Shown: piece by piece, positions 11,581 to 23,477 of the stretch | Position numbering within the stretch: the stretch's first letter is position 1 | Layout of the letters: every line of letters starts with the position of its first letter | Assembly: GCA_012845835.1 (NCBI GenBank) | Contig: JABAKD010000018.1 | Location: 3,292,229 to 3,356,228 of the forward strand | Source of the DNA: Undaria pinnatifida | Lineage: Eukaryota; Sar; Phaeophyceae; Laminariales; Alariaceae | DNA length: 64,000 bases | Direction of reading: 5' to 3' | The notes under the pieces: model-generated | The model's input: the letters and a program-made list of their open reading frames with translations, nothing else | Database searches by the model: none | What the model was told of the DNA's origin: nothing | Program-made: the position numbers and the translations under genes

Positions 11581-12278
11581 CGGAGATACGCCCGAAGAAG
11601 GTCAATCAATGAATTGAGGATGAGAAGTGCGGGAAATAGAGAGGAGGATGCAGGTTATGTCTATTAAAGGAGGAAGTGGCATCGATGATACATCCCCGCG
11701 ACTTTGGGCATGACTGAATTGAAACGCGGTGGCCGTATCAGGGGCGATGAATGTGTAATCAGTATAATTTTAGATGAAATATCAATGGAAAGTACGCAGG
11801 ATGGGCAGGCGGATGAATGACTCGGAAAGAGACATCGGTGACGCCGCACTGTTGTTTATGTAACGGAGTAAGTGTAATAGCTCCGTGATAAAAATCAATG
11901 GTGAAGAGAGCAAGATGACGGTGAACCCGGTGAAGAAGAAAGCGACGAAGATGATACGGTGATTAATTCGAACACATAATCGAAATCGTGAATGAAAGAA
12001 TCGGAAAAGCCCCGAAGATGGAAGGGCAAAAAGCAGCAAATCTCGATTGCTATGCTACAGCGAAAGAAAGCGAAAAAAACATGAAAAGGTCGACCTGGAA
12101 ATAATTACGTAGTGTACACGAAACGTGTGATAGCTTACGAACTCGTTGTAAGTGAAACGACTGAGACGCTGATAGCAGATGACAAACTTCAGGTGAAAAT
12201 GAGCCGGAAGAAAGTTGATGGCTAAAGAAGACGATCATCTACGGTATGTGAAACAGAAGCTTAGGTGCGTCGGTAGAA

Positions 12279-12743
12279 TCAATCTTCGTCATCGGAAGAC
12301 GACTCGTCGCTGGATGACGAAGCTTCTTCCTCGCCGGATGACGATGCAGAATCCGGCGTGTCCTCGTCGGAAGAGGATGAGGAACTGTCGCTGTCGGTGT
12401 CGTCGTCGATGGATATGATTTCAGGATTAGGTTCAGACGCAACGATGATGTTGGCAGCCCGTTGTGCGGTGTTGATGATTTCGTTCCGCGCATCCAGCGT
12501 AAATGCTCTTTGTCCTTCGTTGTCTTCTGGACGAAGCGGGGGTAATTCCCAGAACTGAGATATGGAGGTGGACACGTTAGGACTGCGCACGTATGTTGAT
12601 GTTAGACGGGCGCCCTCGCCGCTCCTTCCATCACGTGAATTTCTGCGACAATTGAGTGTTTCGTTACTCCTCGCGCGTCGAAGTCGCCTTTGTTCGTTGC
12701 GTCGGTTCTGTTGAGCTTTCGAGTATTGTCGTGTTGACGGCAT
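12279..12743 (-). CDS. Basic/acidic hypothetical protein inside Helitron-like insertion, 154 aa
   Basis: Unknown protein, 154 codons, lying wholly within the copy-1-specific insertion and on the strand expected from the CTAG end. Residues 1-45 are strongly basic (RRNEQRRLRRARSNET at 14-29). A middle part contains LDARNEIINTAQRAANIIV (83-101). Residues about 113-154 are almost entirely Ser, Asp and Glu. The Arg-rich SNET segment faintly recalls the Arg-rich N-terminal regions of Helitron RepHel proteins, but no His-hydrophobic-His Rep motif follows. It could be the broken start of such a protein or an unrelated captured gene. There is no second copy to test conservation. Confidence 0.4.
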   Translation of the reverse strand: MPSTRQYSKAQQNRRNEQRRLRRARSNETLNCRRNSRDGRSGEGARLTSTYVRSPNVSTSISQFWELPPLRPEDNEGQRAFTLDARNEIINTAQRAANIIVASEPNPEIISIDDDTDSDSSSSSSDEDTPDSASSSGEEEASSSSDESSSDDED

Positions 12744-13332
12744 CGGAATGGGCAGTAGAGGTTTGGCGGGGTGCCGCGTATGATTGCGGCGGAAATGTAG
12801 ATGCGTAGATGCGTAGTGTAGATGCGGGTAAACATATTATGCGGCGGAGTTTTGATTGGCGAGGTTGTCTGCAGAAAATCCGCATATTTGCTCGTATGCG
12901 GCAGCGGGCATGGGCTGTAATCTGCAGTGGGCATGGCCAATCGTAACTACTTGACATGTTGTGACGACGTTTGATGAATGCATAAATAGGGTGGCGGTGT
13001 TTGTGTTGTGTAATGTCACGTCCATGCGCGTCGAAGCATGCACAACGAGTACAGAGATACAGAGTGGTGCCGAGGATGTTGGGCAGCACCACAGCGGCTG
13101 AGGTCTACTCATTTGAAGGTGTTCATGTCGGTGGCATATAACGAGCAACGCGTCATTGCATTCGTAGGTGCCATAAAGTGCACGTGATGAATGCACTCGC
13201 GTGGTTTCAAGTCGTGAAATGGACTATTGGGCGAGAGAGGCCAACAAATATCAAAACATGATTTTTTCTAACCTCGCATGAACCGGATGCATTCATTAAT
13301 CAAGATGTGGGAGCCATTAGCTGAATCGTGAT

Positions 13333-13356
13333 ATTATATACTCCGGAGTATATAAT
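13333..13356. other. 24-bp perfect palindrome at the other end of the insertion
   Basis: ATTATATACTCC is followed directly by its exact reverse complement, at the right junction of the insertion. The last T may belong to the host. A terminal palindrome suggests a role in end recognition. Confidence 0.65.
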
Positions 13357-15604
13357 GTATTTTCCTTTACTGCGATGTTTGACAAAATACGGTCGTGAAC
13401 AACGACTACCGAACTGAAGTAAAATAGGGGGGGTCGGCATTCACTTCGAGTACCGCGGGACGATAGAGGACGGTATCTTTCCCACTGCACGCTGCGTGCT
13501 ATCTGGCCCGCCACACCCTAAGTGGCCCATCTCCCTTGGGAAAGACAGGAGTTAAGCACAAAGGTGGCACCATAAGTCCCCCCTCATGGTTACGGAAACC
13601 AACTCACAGGAACGAAATCAGAGCACCCCTCGTACCTCCAATCATGATGACACCAGGGAGAGGTGTACACATCACAAACAGAATCCTTCAGAACATTGTT
13701 ATCTCACCACGGATCGGCATCGGAGCGCGTATTTCATACCGCATGATGGCATGGGAGCGCCTTTTGCATACCAAACGATAGAATCATTGCACACTAGACT
13801 ATATACGCGACGCGCATGCAGAAGAGTGCGGCTTATACCCGCTAACTTGTGCGCGATTGCCGGTTTAAGGAAAACATGGGAATGGACTTAAGAACACCGG
13901 TCAAAGGCATATGTCGAATGTGTGTGGTTTGTACTAACCAGTATAGCACGAGACATCATCCGCAGAGAACTGAGTGCAAAGAATCGAACGCCGTTTTTTG
14001 CGGGTGTATTTGGAGGTCGTTGTCCGTTAATATATCGTTAGTGAAGAACGCGCCCTCCTCAAAATACGAAAGCCAAGCTGGGTTGTTGTTTTTGTTCCAT
14101 ACTGGCTGTCCTGTGGTGTACGGAAGGGACGTTCGTCTTGCGCACCCCGTTGTGACAGACGAGTGCGTTCAGCACAACCTGAAGATAGCAAGTAAGACGG
14201 CATTTGGCACACAATATGATGGCTGTAGAGCCACTACACCAAACGATAGCGGCACAGCCCGCCTTCCACAAAGGTCAAACATGGCAGAGAGCGCCTCGAA
14301 CACCAAATGATTGGGGGGTGGTTGGTCGAGACAAATGCAAGGATGGACTCGGGATGTCGCTGAACGAACACATATATCAACTGAACACGTTTTTCATACG
14401 CACCACGTCTGGAGCATTCGGAGTCTTGAATACCACACAATTTTGGCATATATTATATGCGCGCAACATCGTCGGATATGTACGCCTGTTTCTGTAGTTG
14501 TATTGAAGCTAAGTACCTAGTATGGGTAAACGCGTACTGACATTTGCGTGCAAGGATAACAGGAGATTACGAACGCGCTGGCAATACAGCGCATATTCAC
14601 AGCCACACAAAGGCTGTGATAAAGTAGATAAAACAATGTGGAGAGCCAGAATGGTGAGAAGGTTGGCCAATGGAAGGAAGCAATGAGCGGAGGTAGGAAT
14701 ACCAAACAAAAAATATAGTGTGCTTTGTTACGAGGGCGGATTGAGTAGACGGTTTAAATTCTGTGGTCGACGGGTTGACATTGATTGCAGCAGAATGACA
14801 ATGGTTAGTGTATCACGTCAGTGGCAACACCACGTGGGTACCGGGCAGGGAGGTGCTGGCAAACGGGTTCAATACGCGAACTCACGGTGCGCCAATACTA
14901 GTGTGGGTCAGCAGCAGCTGACTCAGGTATTTGAGACTTAACGACCGCCTTTAGGGGCTCCGACCATAGTAACGTGATTCCGTGTACCAAAGACACTATC
15001 AATGTATTTCATAAGGATGCAATGTTTGGGCTGGTGACCCAACGCCGCGGCGGGGGGATAACTTTTTGAGCCCCCTCCTTAAGTGTCTCGGTGCCACTCG
15101 TACACATTACCCTCCTGTTCCTTTGCGGTGGTAAACATTCGTGCTGTTATTTTTCGCGATACGAATCAACAACAAAATATTGCTACGCCACGCAAAATAT
15201 ATGGTCTAGTTAACCTTTGCATGTTCAGTACAGTGTCACTCGTGCGAGTGACGCAACATCGGCAGTGAAGAAGGGGGTACTTCCTTCTACCGTAGCTATC
15301 TCCAGATGCATGGCGAACGATATCACGGACGGGGGTTGTCGCCGTTGGGAGTCGTGGTGTTCACGTCCAAACGTCGTGAGGTGCATGATCTTACCGTTTC
15401 GAGTGCGCTATTGATGTATGGAGTAAAAACCTATTTGTTGTTTTTCTTTCCAAATGCGTCGTCGTTATCGTCTGCTGGGTATCGACGGAGAGATGTTAAC
15501 CCCCGTGGCTCGATACACCCATCGCAGCTTACAGCAATGCCCTATGTATCTCGCCCATTGATATACGACTTGCCTCTTTGTCACTAGGATGATACTATTC
15601 GGTT
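13357..15604. other. Non-coding stretch, copy 1
   Basis: Compared with copies 2 and 3 it has lost about 40 bp after CTCCCTTGG near 13536. A Cys-containing ORF at 13849-14310 was examined and rejected. Confidence 0.45.
15235..15252. other. Inverted repeat GTCACTCG-TG-CGAGTGAC, copy 1
   Basis: Perfect 8-bp arms around TG; conserved in the other two full units. Possible protein-binding or cruciform site; function unknown. Confidence 0.45.
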
Positions 15605-16315
15605 TCCTAACTATCGCCTCCTGCAGTCATCTCATGTGACCAAGCCTCGGAATGGTACCGTACCATTGGAGTCTTATAACCTAGCTAAAAGGTAACATAA
15701 AACAATACGAATGATGCATAATCATATCTTGATGCGCAAAATACCGGCTACATGAACCGTCCCCTCTCCCTCCCGCCCACCCTTACCCCATCATTCAAAA
15801 GAGATGTTAGGGGCGATCGGGAGGATGGGAAACACAGGACGCAAAGATCTGACTTGGCTTGCCAATTCAGGGACTACCTCATGCCTATCCACGTTATCAG
15901 CAAGAGCCCCAGCCAGCTTGCACTCCTGGCTAGCCTCTACTCGACGAGCTGCACCCAAGCCTAGTCCTGGCGTGTTCACTTACCTTTGCACTCAATACCC
16001 TACGACCCCGATTCTCGACTTTGTCTGTTACTTTGTACTCTTACGTTTGTGGACAAAGCACTACTTCATTATTTGTCTTTTGAATTGCGTTGTAATTGTT
16101 ATTCTCTAGGGTGTGAAAGAGACGTCTTCCTTTGGTTTAATATACCCATTGCTGCCTCCTGCATCCTCCTTTTTATCTGGCGCACAAATATACAGTTTTT
16201 TCCTCTCCCCAATATTCTACCGGCCAGCATCCTAACTTTTGCCGCCTACTGTCGTCTCGGGTGACCAAGCCTCCGCATGGTACCGTACCATTTGACTCCT
16301 CCAACTCCGTGGTAG
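15605..16315. repeat. Diverged direct repeats flanking region B, copy 1
   Basis: About 75 bp at 15605-15680 (TCCTAACTATCGCCTCCTG...) recurs at roughly 70% identity at 16240-16315 (TCCTAACTTTTGCCGCCTAC...). Each contains the inverted repeat ATGGTAC-C-GTACCAT, at 15652-15666 and 16277-16291, 625 bp apart. The repeats bracket the region B coding relic. They could be remnants of a tandem duplication or very old terminal repeats; no target duplication is seen. Confidence 0.5.
15791..15979 (-). pseudogene. Region B: second fragment of the same decayed domain, copy 1
   Basis: A minus-strand frame with AGALADNVDRHEVVPELASQ aligns in the same strand and frame with region A (AGALADIVGGHEVVPGFASQ). The match extends at DNA level into the flank, with the shared block GGACTACCTC on the plus strand and a following TATCAGCAAGAGC. 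The fragment stops short of the KLDLNLRDY/CxxC part. It sits between two diverged direct repeats carrying the ATGGTAC-C-GTACCAT inverted repeat. So each unit contains two unequal relics of one ancestral sequence about 14.5 kb apart. Confidence 0.4.
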
Positions 16316-18853
16316 TCTGAGGCTACTGTTGTCGTACACTACTGATCATTTTCTACCTGGGCTGTACGTTCCTCCGGTTGTCAATCCGCCCCTAGGCTTG
16401 CCGCGAATACCTTACGTGACACCCTTATCGAACCTTTTGCGATATTCTTGTGCATGCACGCTTTGTACGCGATGAATCTCCACCGCCATTCTATATTAAT
16501 CCCTCGATTCGAAATGACTCCTCCGGCCGGTGAACGTGGTCGCTCCTGTGATGTGCAACGAGAGCAGGGTGAACGTATCGCGATTTAGAACTGACTTTGC
16601 CACTAAACTACAAACTTTATCTATGAGCACGATCGTACGACACCGCTCTTAAAGAATTTCTACAACATACGGGCAGAGGGGGGAGTGGTTGGCAAAACCA
16701 CAGACGCATGGCACCAACTGTACCATGCAGGCGACGGCACCACCGTCGTCCTTAATGGACGACCTCGCACCGCGAACCTCGTTCCGTATCCCTACTCGGT
16801 CGTCCACAACATGCGTCTGGCCATTATTGTATCCCTCAGAATGGGCGTTTAGCGTATCGGTCTATGGACACGTGATGTACACCAACTGTGTGCTGTTAGA
16901 GTGAAACAGACGCGGCCCCACTTCGTCTGATTTGCATGCACGTGTTACGCCACCCCCGAGTCGGCGGCAAACTTCTCGTCCGACGTTGTCATCACACGAT
17001 AACTAAAAAACAAAAACAGCCACAACACCTTCACTTCCAGATCCCATTGTGGGAAGAGATGCCCCCCCACCCCCCCCCACCCATGGAAAGCATGCCGAAC
17101 AAGACCGGCAGGCGAGCGCGGCGGGGAGTTCCCACCGCCACGTGTTGGGTGGGATCGTAGATACGCACGGCCATACGCCCACACGTGCACACAAACACTC
17201 CTTCCCCCCAACAAATGCTACCATAGGGGTGGACTCGTTTCCCTTAAACCTACTCCTGACGTGAGAAGCTCAACAACTGACCCAAACACAAACAAAAACA
17301 AATATCACAGAATGAAGTTTTAACCTGAAGAACAATGCCTTGACCTAGGCATGTCGCGGGTTGTGTTGTAAAGTAAGAACGTGATAAGACGATAATGGGT
17401 TAAGGACCGCCGTCATTCAGACAAAACAGCCAGAAATGCAAGATTGCTACCCCCATCAATGCCTAGGCCTTGCTGCTATCAAAATCGCGCAACTTCAACT
17501 CTCTCGGAAGCCCGTCCACCTACGAAATGTACTACAAGATAGCCGAGACCAAACTCGGAGGTACCCCTAGTCGAGCGCCCAACTGAAGTTGTCCGCGCCG
17601 CTCCATTTCCCTCGCCCGCTGCTCGAACAGCACCTCTAGGTCGCAGGTCGGCTAGGTGTTGCGTTCAGAACCGGCATCGACCTATTCTCTGCCATGCATA
17701 TCAGTCAACAGCGCCCCCTGCTGCCCCGCCCGGCAAAACGGCCGGTTGGTCGCGTTCCTCGGCTCGTAGCGAAACCAGCACCGTTGTGTAAATGCAGTTG
17801 CGCCATACCTTACCCCTCCAATCGTGAGAACTGCCCCCTCAACCGGACATCGTCCTCGGGCTCCACCTGGCTGTGCTATCCTTCAATTCACTGTTGTTAC
17901 TGACATCTCGTCGCACGAATGGATGCGTGTCCGAGGGAATCAGACAGGCCAAGGCGGGGCCCGCGGGGGGGGGTGAGTACGAGGTTCCAAGGGTGATAGA
18001 GGGGCCCCTTGTTTCCCCACACGCTCCCTTAGCGTTGATGGTGACGTGTTCTTCACACGAGCGACGAATGCGAAACATAGGGAAGAATTGAACAAAGAGT
18101 AAAATAACTGGTGAAGCGGCGTAGGAGATTCATGCCCCCACTCGTACAACGAAGTATTGTGCTATTTTGATGGCTACCCCCAGACAGGTGCCGCCCTGTC
18201 CTACAAGTGCTGATCAGAGGGGTCGAACAAGCCCGAGACACTACGTGTCCTAGACAAGGGGAATATCTCGCCGCACAACACTGATTCGGGAAACATTTGG
18301 TGCATTAGGAACGTTTATCTCGAGGCACTAGGTGCGATAAGGTTGGCTTCACTATTTCCTGTATCGACAAGCTTCTTTGCTTTTGTTGCCTTTCTATGTA
18401 ATTGGATCCACACGGGGGCCACTGTCTCTTTTGGGTCAATGTATACGAGCGCATCCACGTACATCGTGGCATTCGCCATACTCAAGAAGGCAAGAGCTTA
18501 AACAGCCCAATCGCTCCAAACTTGAGAGAAAACAGGCGCTGCCTTTACGGTGGACCCTTCTCTGAACCTGAACATTGGCCTAGCTCTGCGTCGATGGCGA
18601 ACGGCGCAACTGCGCACTTTAAACTGCGAACAAGGTAACACCTGCCAGCCACTGCGGTGCAAACGAGAGACGTCGTTTACGTGGAAACGAGCAGAGCTCT
18701 CGCGCTACGCTTTCTCTCGTATGTTTTCCTCAAATGACCGCAACAAATACCTTGTTCGTGGGAACAGCATTTAAGATAGACGAGGGGTTACTCGACCATC
18801 GAGCACTCGCGTCCCCGTGACTCCGCGGCCGTGTCTATCCGCGTTGGCTTTAC
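16316..18853. other. Non-coding stretch, copy 1
   Basis: C-run near 17063-17080 that is longer than in copies 2 and 3. No gene seen. Confidence 0.45.
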
Positions 18854-19631
18854 AACCGGCAACGTTGTTCCCAGATGGTGGCATAATACAACCATGACAG
18901 AGCAGCAAAGAGGATGTACGTTGTGCTTGCGTCTGTCTGTCGTGTTTCGTTTTCGTGTTTCTGTCGATGAGCAAGGCTACCCCCATTTTCAATACCGAGT
19001 TGTCGCCACTCGCACGACAATAACTGGGGAGATGTTTTGTCGCAACGCAGCTCCCTATTCCTATGCGCGAATTTATGTAGTAAAATTTGGACGGCAGGGA
19101 ACCTCAAGCTCGCAAAGGAACTGGGGAGTCGCTCACGTGCGTGACCCCGACCCACGGCCAATCAAAAAGCACCAAACGTTACCCCCTTCCCTAGCCTTGG
19201 TATGATACACATGCTCCCAACAAGGATGGGCCCAAAGCAACTAACCGGCAACGTTGTTCCCAGATGGTGGCATAATACAACCATGACAGAGCAGCAAAGA
19301 GGATGTACGTTGTGCTTGCGTCTGTCTGTCGTGTTTCGTTTTCGTGTTTCTGTCGATGAGCAAGGCTACCCCCATTTTCAATACCGAGTTGTCGCCACTC
19401 GCACGACAATAACTGGGGAGATGTTTTGTCGCAACGCAGCTCCCTATTCCTATGCGCGAATTTATGTAGTAAAATTTGGACGGCAGGGAACCTCAAGCTC
19501 GCAAAGGAACTGGGGAGTCGCTCACGTGCGTGACCCCGACCCACGGCCAATCAAAAAGCACCAAACGTTACCCCCTTCCCTAGCCTTGGTATGATACACA
19601 TGCTCCCAACAAGGATGGGCCCAAAGCAACT
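18854..19631. repeat. 389-bp perfect tandem duplication, copy 1 only
   Basis: 18854-19242 is repeated at 19243-19631 with no difference seen; copies 2 and 3 have one copy. The junction (CAACT|AACCGG) shows at most two bases of microhomology. The two halves being identical while units differ by percent makes it younger than the split of the units. Confidence 0.9.
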
Positions 19632-20626
19632 AAATAGAAGTATGCACGTGTGTGTCGTTCTCGTTTGTTTCTTCTCCAAGAGGGAAAGTCTAGGCAGAAT
19701 CAGGGTGACTCCGCTCCTCCTGAGCGGCCCCGTTCGCTGTCACTTCCAGGTGACGGCTGCCCCGGTTGCGATTCATACGCGATGGTTGGTCGCTGGCGTA
19801 CGATACAGCCGTCGCGGGCCAGAAACGAAATTATAGATCAGACGACACCAGGATATTTGCGTATCTATACTACCTGCCTCGGCGACCATTTAGGTAGTAC
19901 AGCAGTGAAATATTCGTTCAATCGATTGGCGTCCAGACAATACGGCAGATTGACTCCACCCTCGAGTGTTTATGCCAGTCGTGACTCCACCGTGACGGCC
20001 TCGGACGTTACTCTACAAAAGGGCGATTTTCGCTGGGTACCCCTGCCGCGTCCCTCTCCACGTCAACATATAGCCGATGATGACGGTGCGTTTAAATATC
20101 GAGCAGTCTGTCTAAAGGAATACATATAATCAGCTAGTGGCATGGTAGATATAAGGCCGGCGCGACAGTGCCGTGCCCTTCACACTCGTACCGCCTTCTC
20201 TTGAAATTACTGATTGTTTCGTGAGCTATCCTGTCCAAATTGTGCGCATATGGAGGGAAGCACGCGCGCAATCTATTCGTCGCGAATCGCTTGTGTCTCG
20301 GGGGAAGGAGATCACTTACCACCAACGACACTGTTTCCGGGATAAATTAAGGTGGCCGTTATGTAGCATCACGAGCCATCACGCTACTTCCCTCTCGTAT
20401 TGGGCTCGAGTCGCCTCGCACGGGTTATGGACGATTCGTGGTCATGTAATGCACCCTATCCCAGGTGCTTGCCTCCTCTCGGTCATGAGCAGAAAGGAAA
20501 CTCACACATATACGAGCAAATATTGTCATGAAAATAAACCAAGGGGGAAGGGGTCTGAATCTTGAACGGCAAGGGCATCGACGTCACAGCATGTACCCAC
20601 CCAGGAAATTGGATGTGCCATGCCTG
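19632..20626. other. Non-coding stretch, copy 1
   Basis: Joins the duplication to the unit-end repeats; no gene seen. Confidence 0.45.
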
Positions 20627-21527
20627 CCTGTATCAGTGACCCTATAGTTCTATGCAATGTAGGTTCTGTTAATCGACCTGTGAGGGCAACTCTACGCTCA
20701 AATGCTCGCCGCGACTCCATAGCGGTGACACCCTCTAGCTGCGTAGCATACCCATTGCGCGCCTGGTAATTGTCGCACGACAATGAGTCGTAGATAACAT
20801 TCCAGCAGGCAGCTATGTTACGGAAGTATATCAGCGTAAGTTCTTACTTGCATCGTTGATCATACAGTGCGATGCACTGTAGGTTCTGTCTGTCACGTGA
20901 CTATGAGGACGACTCCACCCTCACTTCCTCGCGGCGACTCCGGAGCGGCGACCCTCGCCGGCGACGTGGTATACCATTTCGCGCACGGCGTTCAACGTAC
21001 GACTATGAGTTGAGTTGTAGACAATCTTCCAGCAGGTATCTCGATAGTCGAAGTAGATACAGAGTTGATCCCTACCTGCATCAATGATCCTATAGTGTGA
21101 TGCAGTTTAGGTTCTGTCATGTGAGCTGTGAGGGCGATTCCACCCTCACGCGCTCGCTGCGACCCCACTTCAGCCATTCTCTCTGACTGCGTGGTACAGA
21201 CATTGCGCGCCGGTTGTTGCTCGTACGACTAAATTCGCTGTTAGTGTCCCAGCTGTATGAACTACCAGGTATGCATGTAGAAACACAGTAAATACCTTCC
21301 TGTATTCGTGATTCAATTATGTCTAGGTTCCGTCATGTGAAGCACCACTACACACTCACGCAATGGCCGGGACTCCACAGCGCCGAATATGTCTGGCGGA
21401 ATGAAGCTGCCATTCCGCGCCCGGCATTATTATCCGTACCACATAAATTCGCACGAAATATTCAAATTTAATACAGGCAGAATAATAGACAACGAAAATA
21501 CAGTAGATATATATGTCGCTAACGAGG
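20627..21527. repeat. Unit-end block of four ~225-bp degenerate repeats, copy 1
   Basis: Repeats begin at about 20627, 20847, 21075 and 21299, each with CCTGYATC, then ATAGTGTGATGCA-like sequence, TAGGTTCTGTC, GTGAGGGCGA, CTCCACCCTCAC, GCGACTCCA and a GCGCGCC...CGTACGAC end. The fourth is most diverged and runs into the next unit. Such a block next to the unit junction is a natural substrate for unequal exchange. Confidence 0.75.
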
Positions 21528-22636
21528 TCGGCGCGCGGTGATTATAGGGACCCAATGCTCGCAAGAGTATCAATTGGAGTCTAGAGGATAACAGTAGAAT
21601 ATTCTGCAGATACATCTCGCTGTTAGCATGATGCAGTAATTGCGCGGCAGAAAGAAGTTCCAAGAAATGGGTAGCGAAAAAAATATACTAACATGCTGTG
21701 GGTATTGAATACTACCGAAGCCAGCCCGCAGAATGCATCATGCAGCATAGAATCAACCATTCTGGCCACACCAACTAGTTCGAATCAAGACTGCATTTGT
21801 CGCCACAACCAGCGATCAGACCGTGTACTCCAAGAGGAAGCCCACCAGAGCAACCAGTTTGACGGTACATTTAAGAATAACGAGCATATCTGTGATGTAA
21901 TCCGTGACAACGGAGCTTGTCTTGAACAGCACACACGTGTACAGCCCTACATCGAACTCACAGAAGATGCCAGCTCGCGTTTGTTGGTGCTATTATCGTC
22001 ATCAACGAACTCAATCATGTAGCGACAGGCTCCAACCATCGATTATTATAAAATACAATATGGTCTCACACGGCAGTACGGCTCAACCGTACGAAGTTGC
22101 TGTTGTCCTCGTCATCGCAATACAAATCGGGACAGACAGGTTCCAACCACTGCCTGCCGCCACAAATGTTTTTTTAGTAGAATTATTCACAGTCCTAACT
22201 CATCACGGCCAGATATCATACCTGGTAGTAGACAGTCGTATCCATGGTGTGACACGAGTATAGGCGACATATATGTGCACATAGCTTGTAAATATGAAGA
22301 TCGATGAAATCCTCAATCTCACACCTGGAGTGTGTTTGATTTTTTTGATAGTATGTATCACCTCGCAAGCATCGACCAGTTGACCAGCCCCACTCCCACC
22401 TCAGGTACAAGTGTAGTTGGATTAAATAAAAGCATTTCAAAACAAACCAGCACCCTCTTTCGTTGTTCTGGACACAGATATCAAGGGACGGCACTTTTAC
22501 CACTTGACCGGCGGCAAAATTCCAATAGTTGACCTTGATTGACGCCGAACTACTAGGGTTAAATTTGACCGATAGTGTTCACACCCGTGACCGCTGGGAC
22601 GTTCCCGTTGACTGCCCGTCTCAGGACATAGTACTG

Positions 22637-22963
22637 CTAAAAGGCCCCCTGGACAGAAATATGTTTATTGTTTATTACTCTTGCATCTTTGCCATCTCTA
22701 ACCGCGCCCCTCCACGTACACCACACACACCGCTTCAGAGACGCGGCCAGGTAATCCCGTCGCCCAAGGTCCCGGTCGCGGGAATAATCCCGCAAGTTGA
22801 GATCCAGCTTTCTCGTCCACAGGGTCCTCTTCGCCTCCGAGTTGACTGCGCGCACATGCGGAGTCAAATACTTGGCTTGGCTGGCGAATCCAGGGACTAC
22901 CTCGTGCCCGCCTACAATATCAGCAAGAGCTCCTGCCGCTTGCGCCCGGCGTGTCCTTGATAG
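22637..22963 (-). pseudogene. Decayed coding fragment with CxxC motif, region A, copy 2
   Basis: Same as the copy 1 fragment, including the upstream TAG. The predicted residues are identical to copy 1 (GRRDYLAAS, RCVWCTW). No independent evidence of expression. Confidence 0.4.
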
Positions 22964-23427
22964 CTAGCACGCGACGAGCCGTAACCGGGAGTGGTCCGGG
23001 GTTGCTCGTTCACGTTGTTTTACGACACTCTTCTTCGACCCATATTCCCGACACAGACGTGCCTCATTCTCTCCACAAAACAACATAAACATTACCTTGT
23101 CTGTTACGTTGTTATTTTATGTGCGCAGACAAAGCTATCCTATAGCATTTGGAACATAGACCCTTTGTCAACTTGGCCATATCCTGCGACATGTAGTATG
23201 CATTTGGTGTATTTGAGGCAGAACTCGAATGTCAGCGCAAGCACAGGTTTCGCTCAACGTCCTGGCGCATACAACACCTGTGGGTAACATGCATTCGGCG
23301 CGGCGTCGGGAATCGGTCCTACACGGACAAGCAAGGTGTTGGTGATGATAAATGTTGAAGCTGGTATCAGCGCGTCGTCGTTTGTCATACTAAGGGGGGC
23401 AAGAAAAGTCCAGGCGAACGAGTGAAG

Positions 23428-23477
23428 CCTCCCCTCCCTCCTTGGTACAAGGGGGGGATTGGGGGGGGGAGGGGGGG
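23428..23477. repeat. Pyrimidine/G-rich hairpin tract, copy 2
   Basis: Same as copy 1, with the same G-run lengths. Confidence 0.75.

Larger units (their letters stand above)
11537..13355 (-). mobile_element. Helitron-like insertion (~1.82 kb), present only in copy 1
   Basis: Copies 2 and 3 have an uninterrupted site (AAAGCATTAA...TGTATTTTCC) where copy 1 has ~1.82 kb of unrelated DNA. Read on the minus strand, the 3' end is a GC-rich hairpin followed by TTACC and CTAG, then host T. The host base before the 5' end is A. This matches the Helitron rules of a 3' hairpin, CTRR end, A|T insertion and no target duplication. The 5' end begins TTATATAC and includes a 24-bp perfect palindrome (13333-13356), so the canonical 5' TC is missing. 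A non-canonical Helitron-like group, or an imprecise boundary, would explain that; an AA target duplication is also compatible. No Rep/helicase core was recognised, so it is non-autonomous or truncated. Confidence 0.5.
1..21527. repeat. Macrosatellite unit, copy 1 (21,527 bp)
   Basis: First unit of a head-to-tail tandem array. The window begins at the same point (TCGGCGCGCGGTGATTATAG) that recurs at 21528 and, with small changes, at 41158 and 60644. Landmarks follow in the same order in every unit: CxxC fragment, G-rich tract, 484-codon ORF, hairpin, second fragment, ~225-bp terminal repeats. Copy 1 is about 1.9 kb longer than copy 2 because it carries a ~1.8-kb Helitron-like insertion and a 389-bp duplication, while copy 2 carries a 269-bp LTR that copy 1 lacks. 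Whether the window edge is the true unit start is a convention; any point in the period could be used. Confidence 0.95.

Noticed and set aside
11710-11820. Short plus-strand reading with ILDEISM, resembling the Walker B motif of Pif1/Helitron helicases
   Set aside because: Only about seven residues match, it is on the strand opposite to the inferred element direction, and stops follow at once; probably chance.
13849-14310. Cys-containing plus-strand ORF of 131-153 codons in three copies
   Set aside because: Most differences among copies are replacements, length varies, and no family motif is seen.
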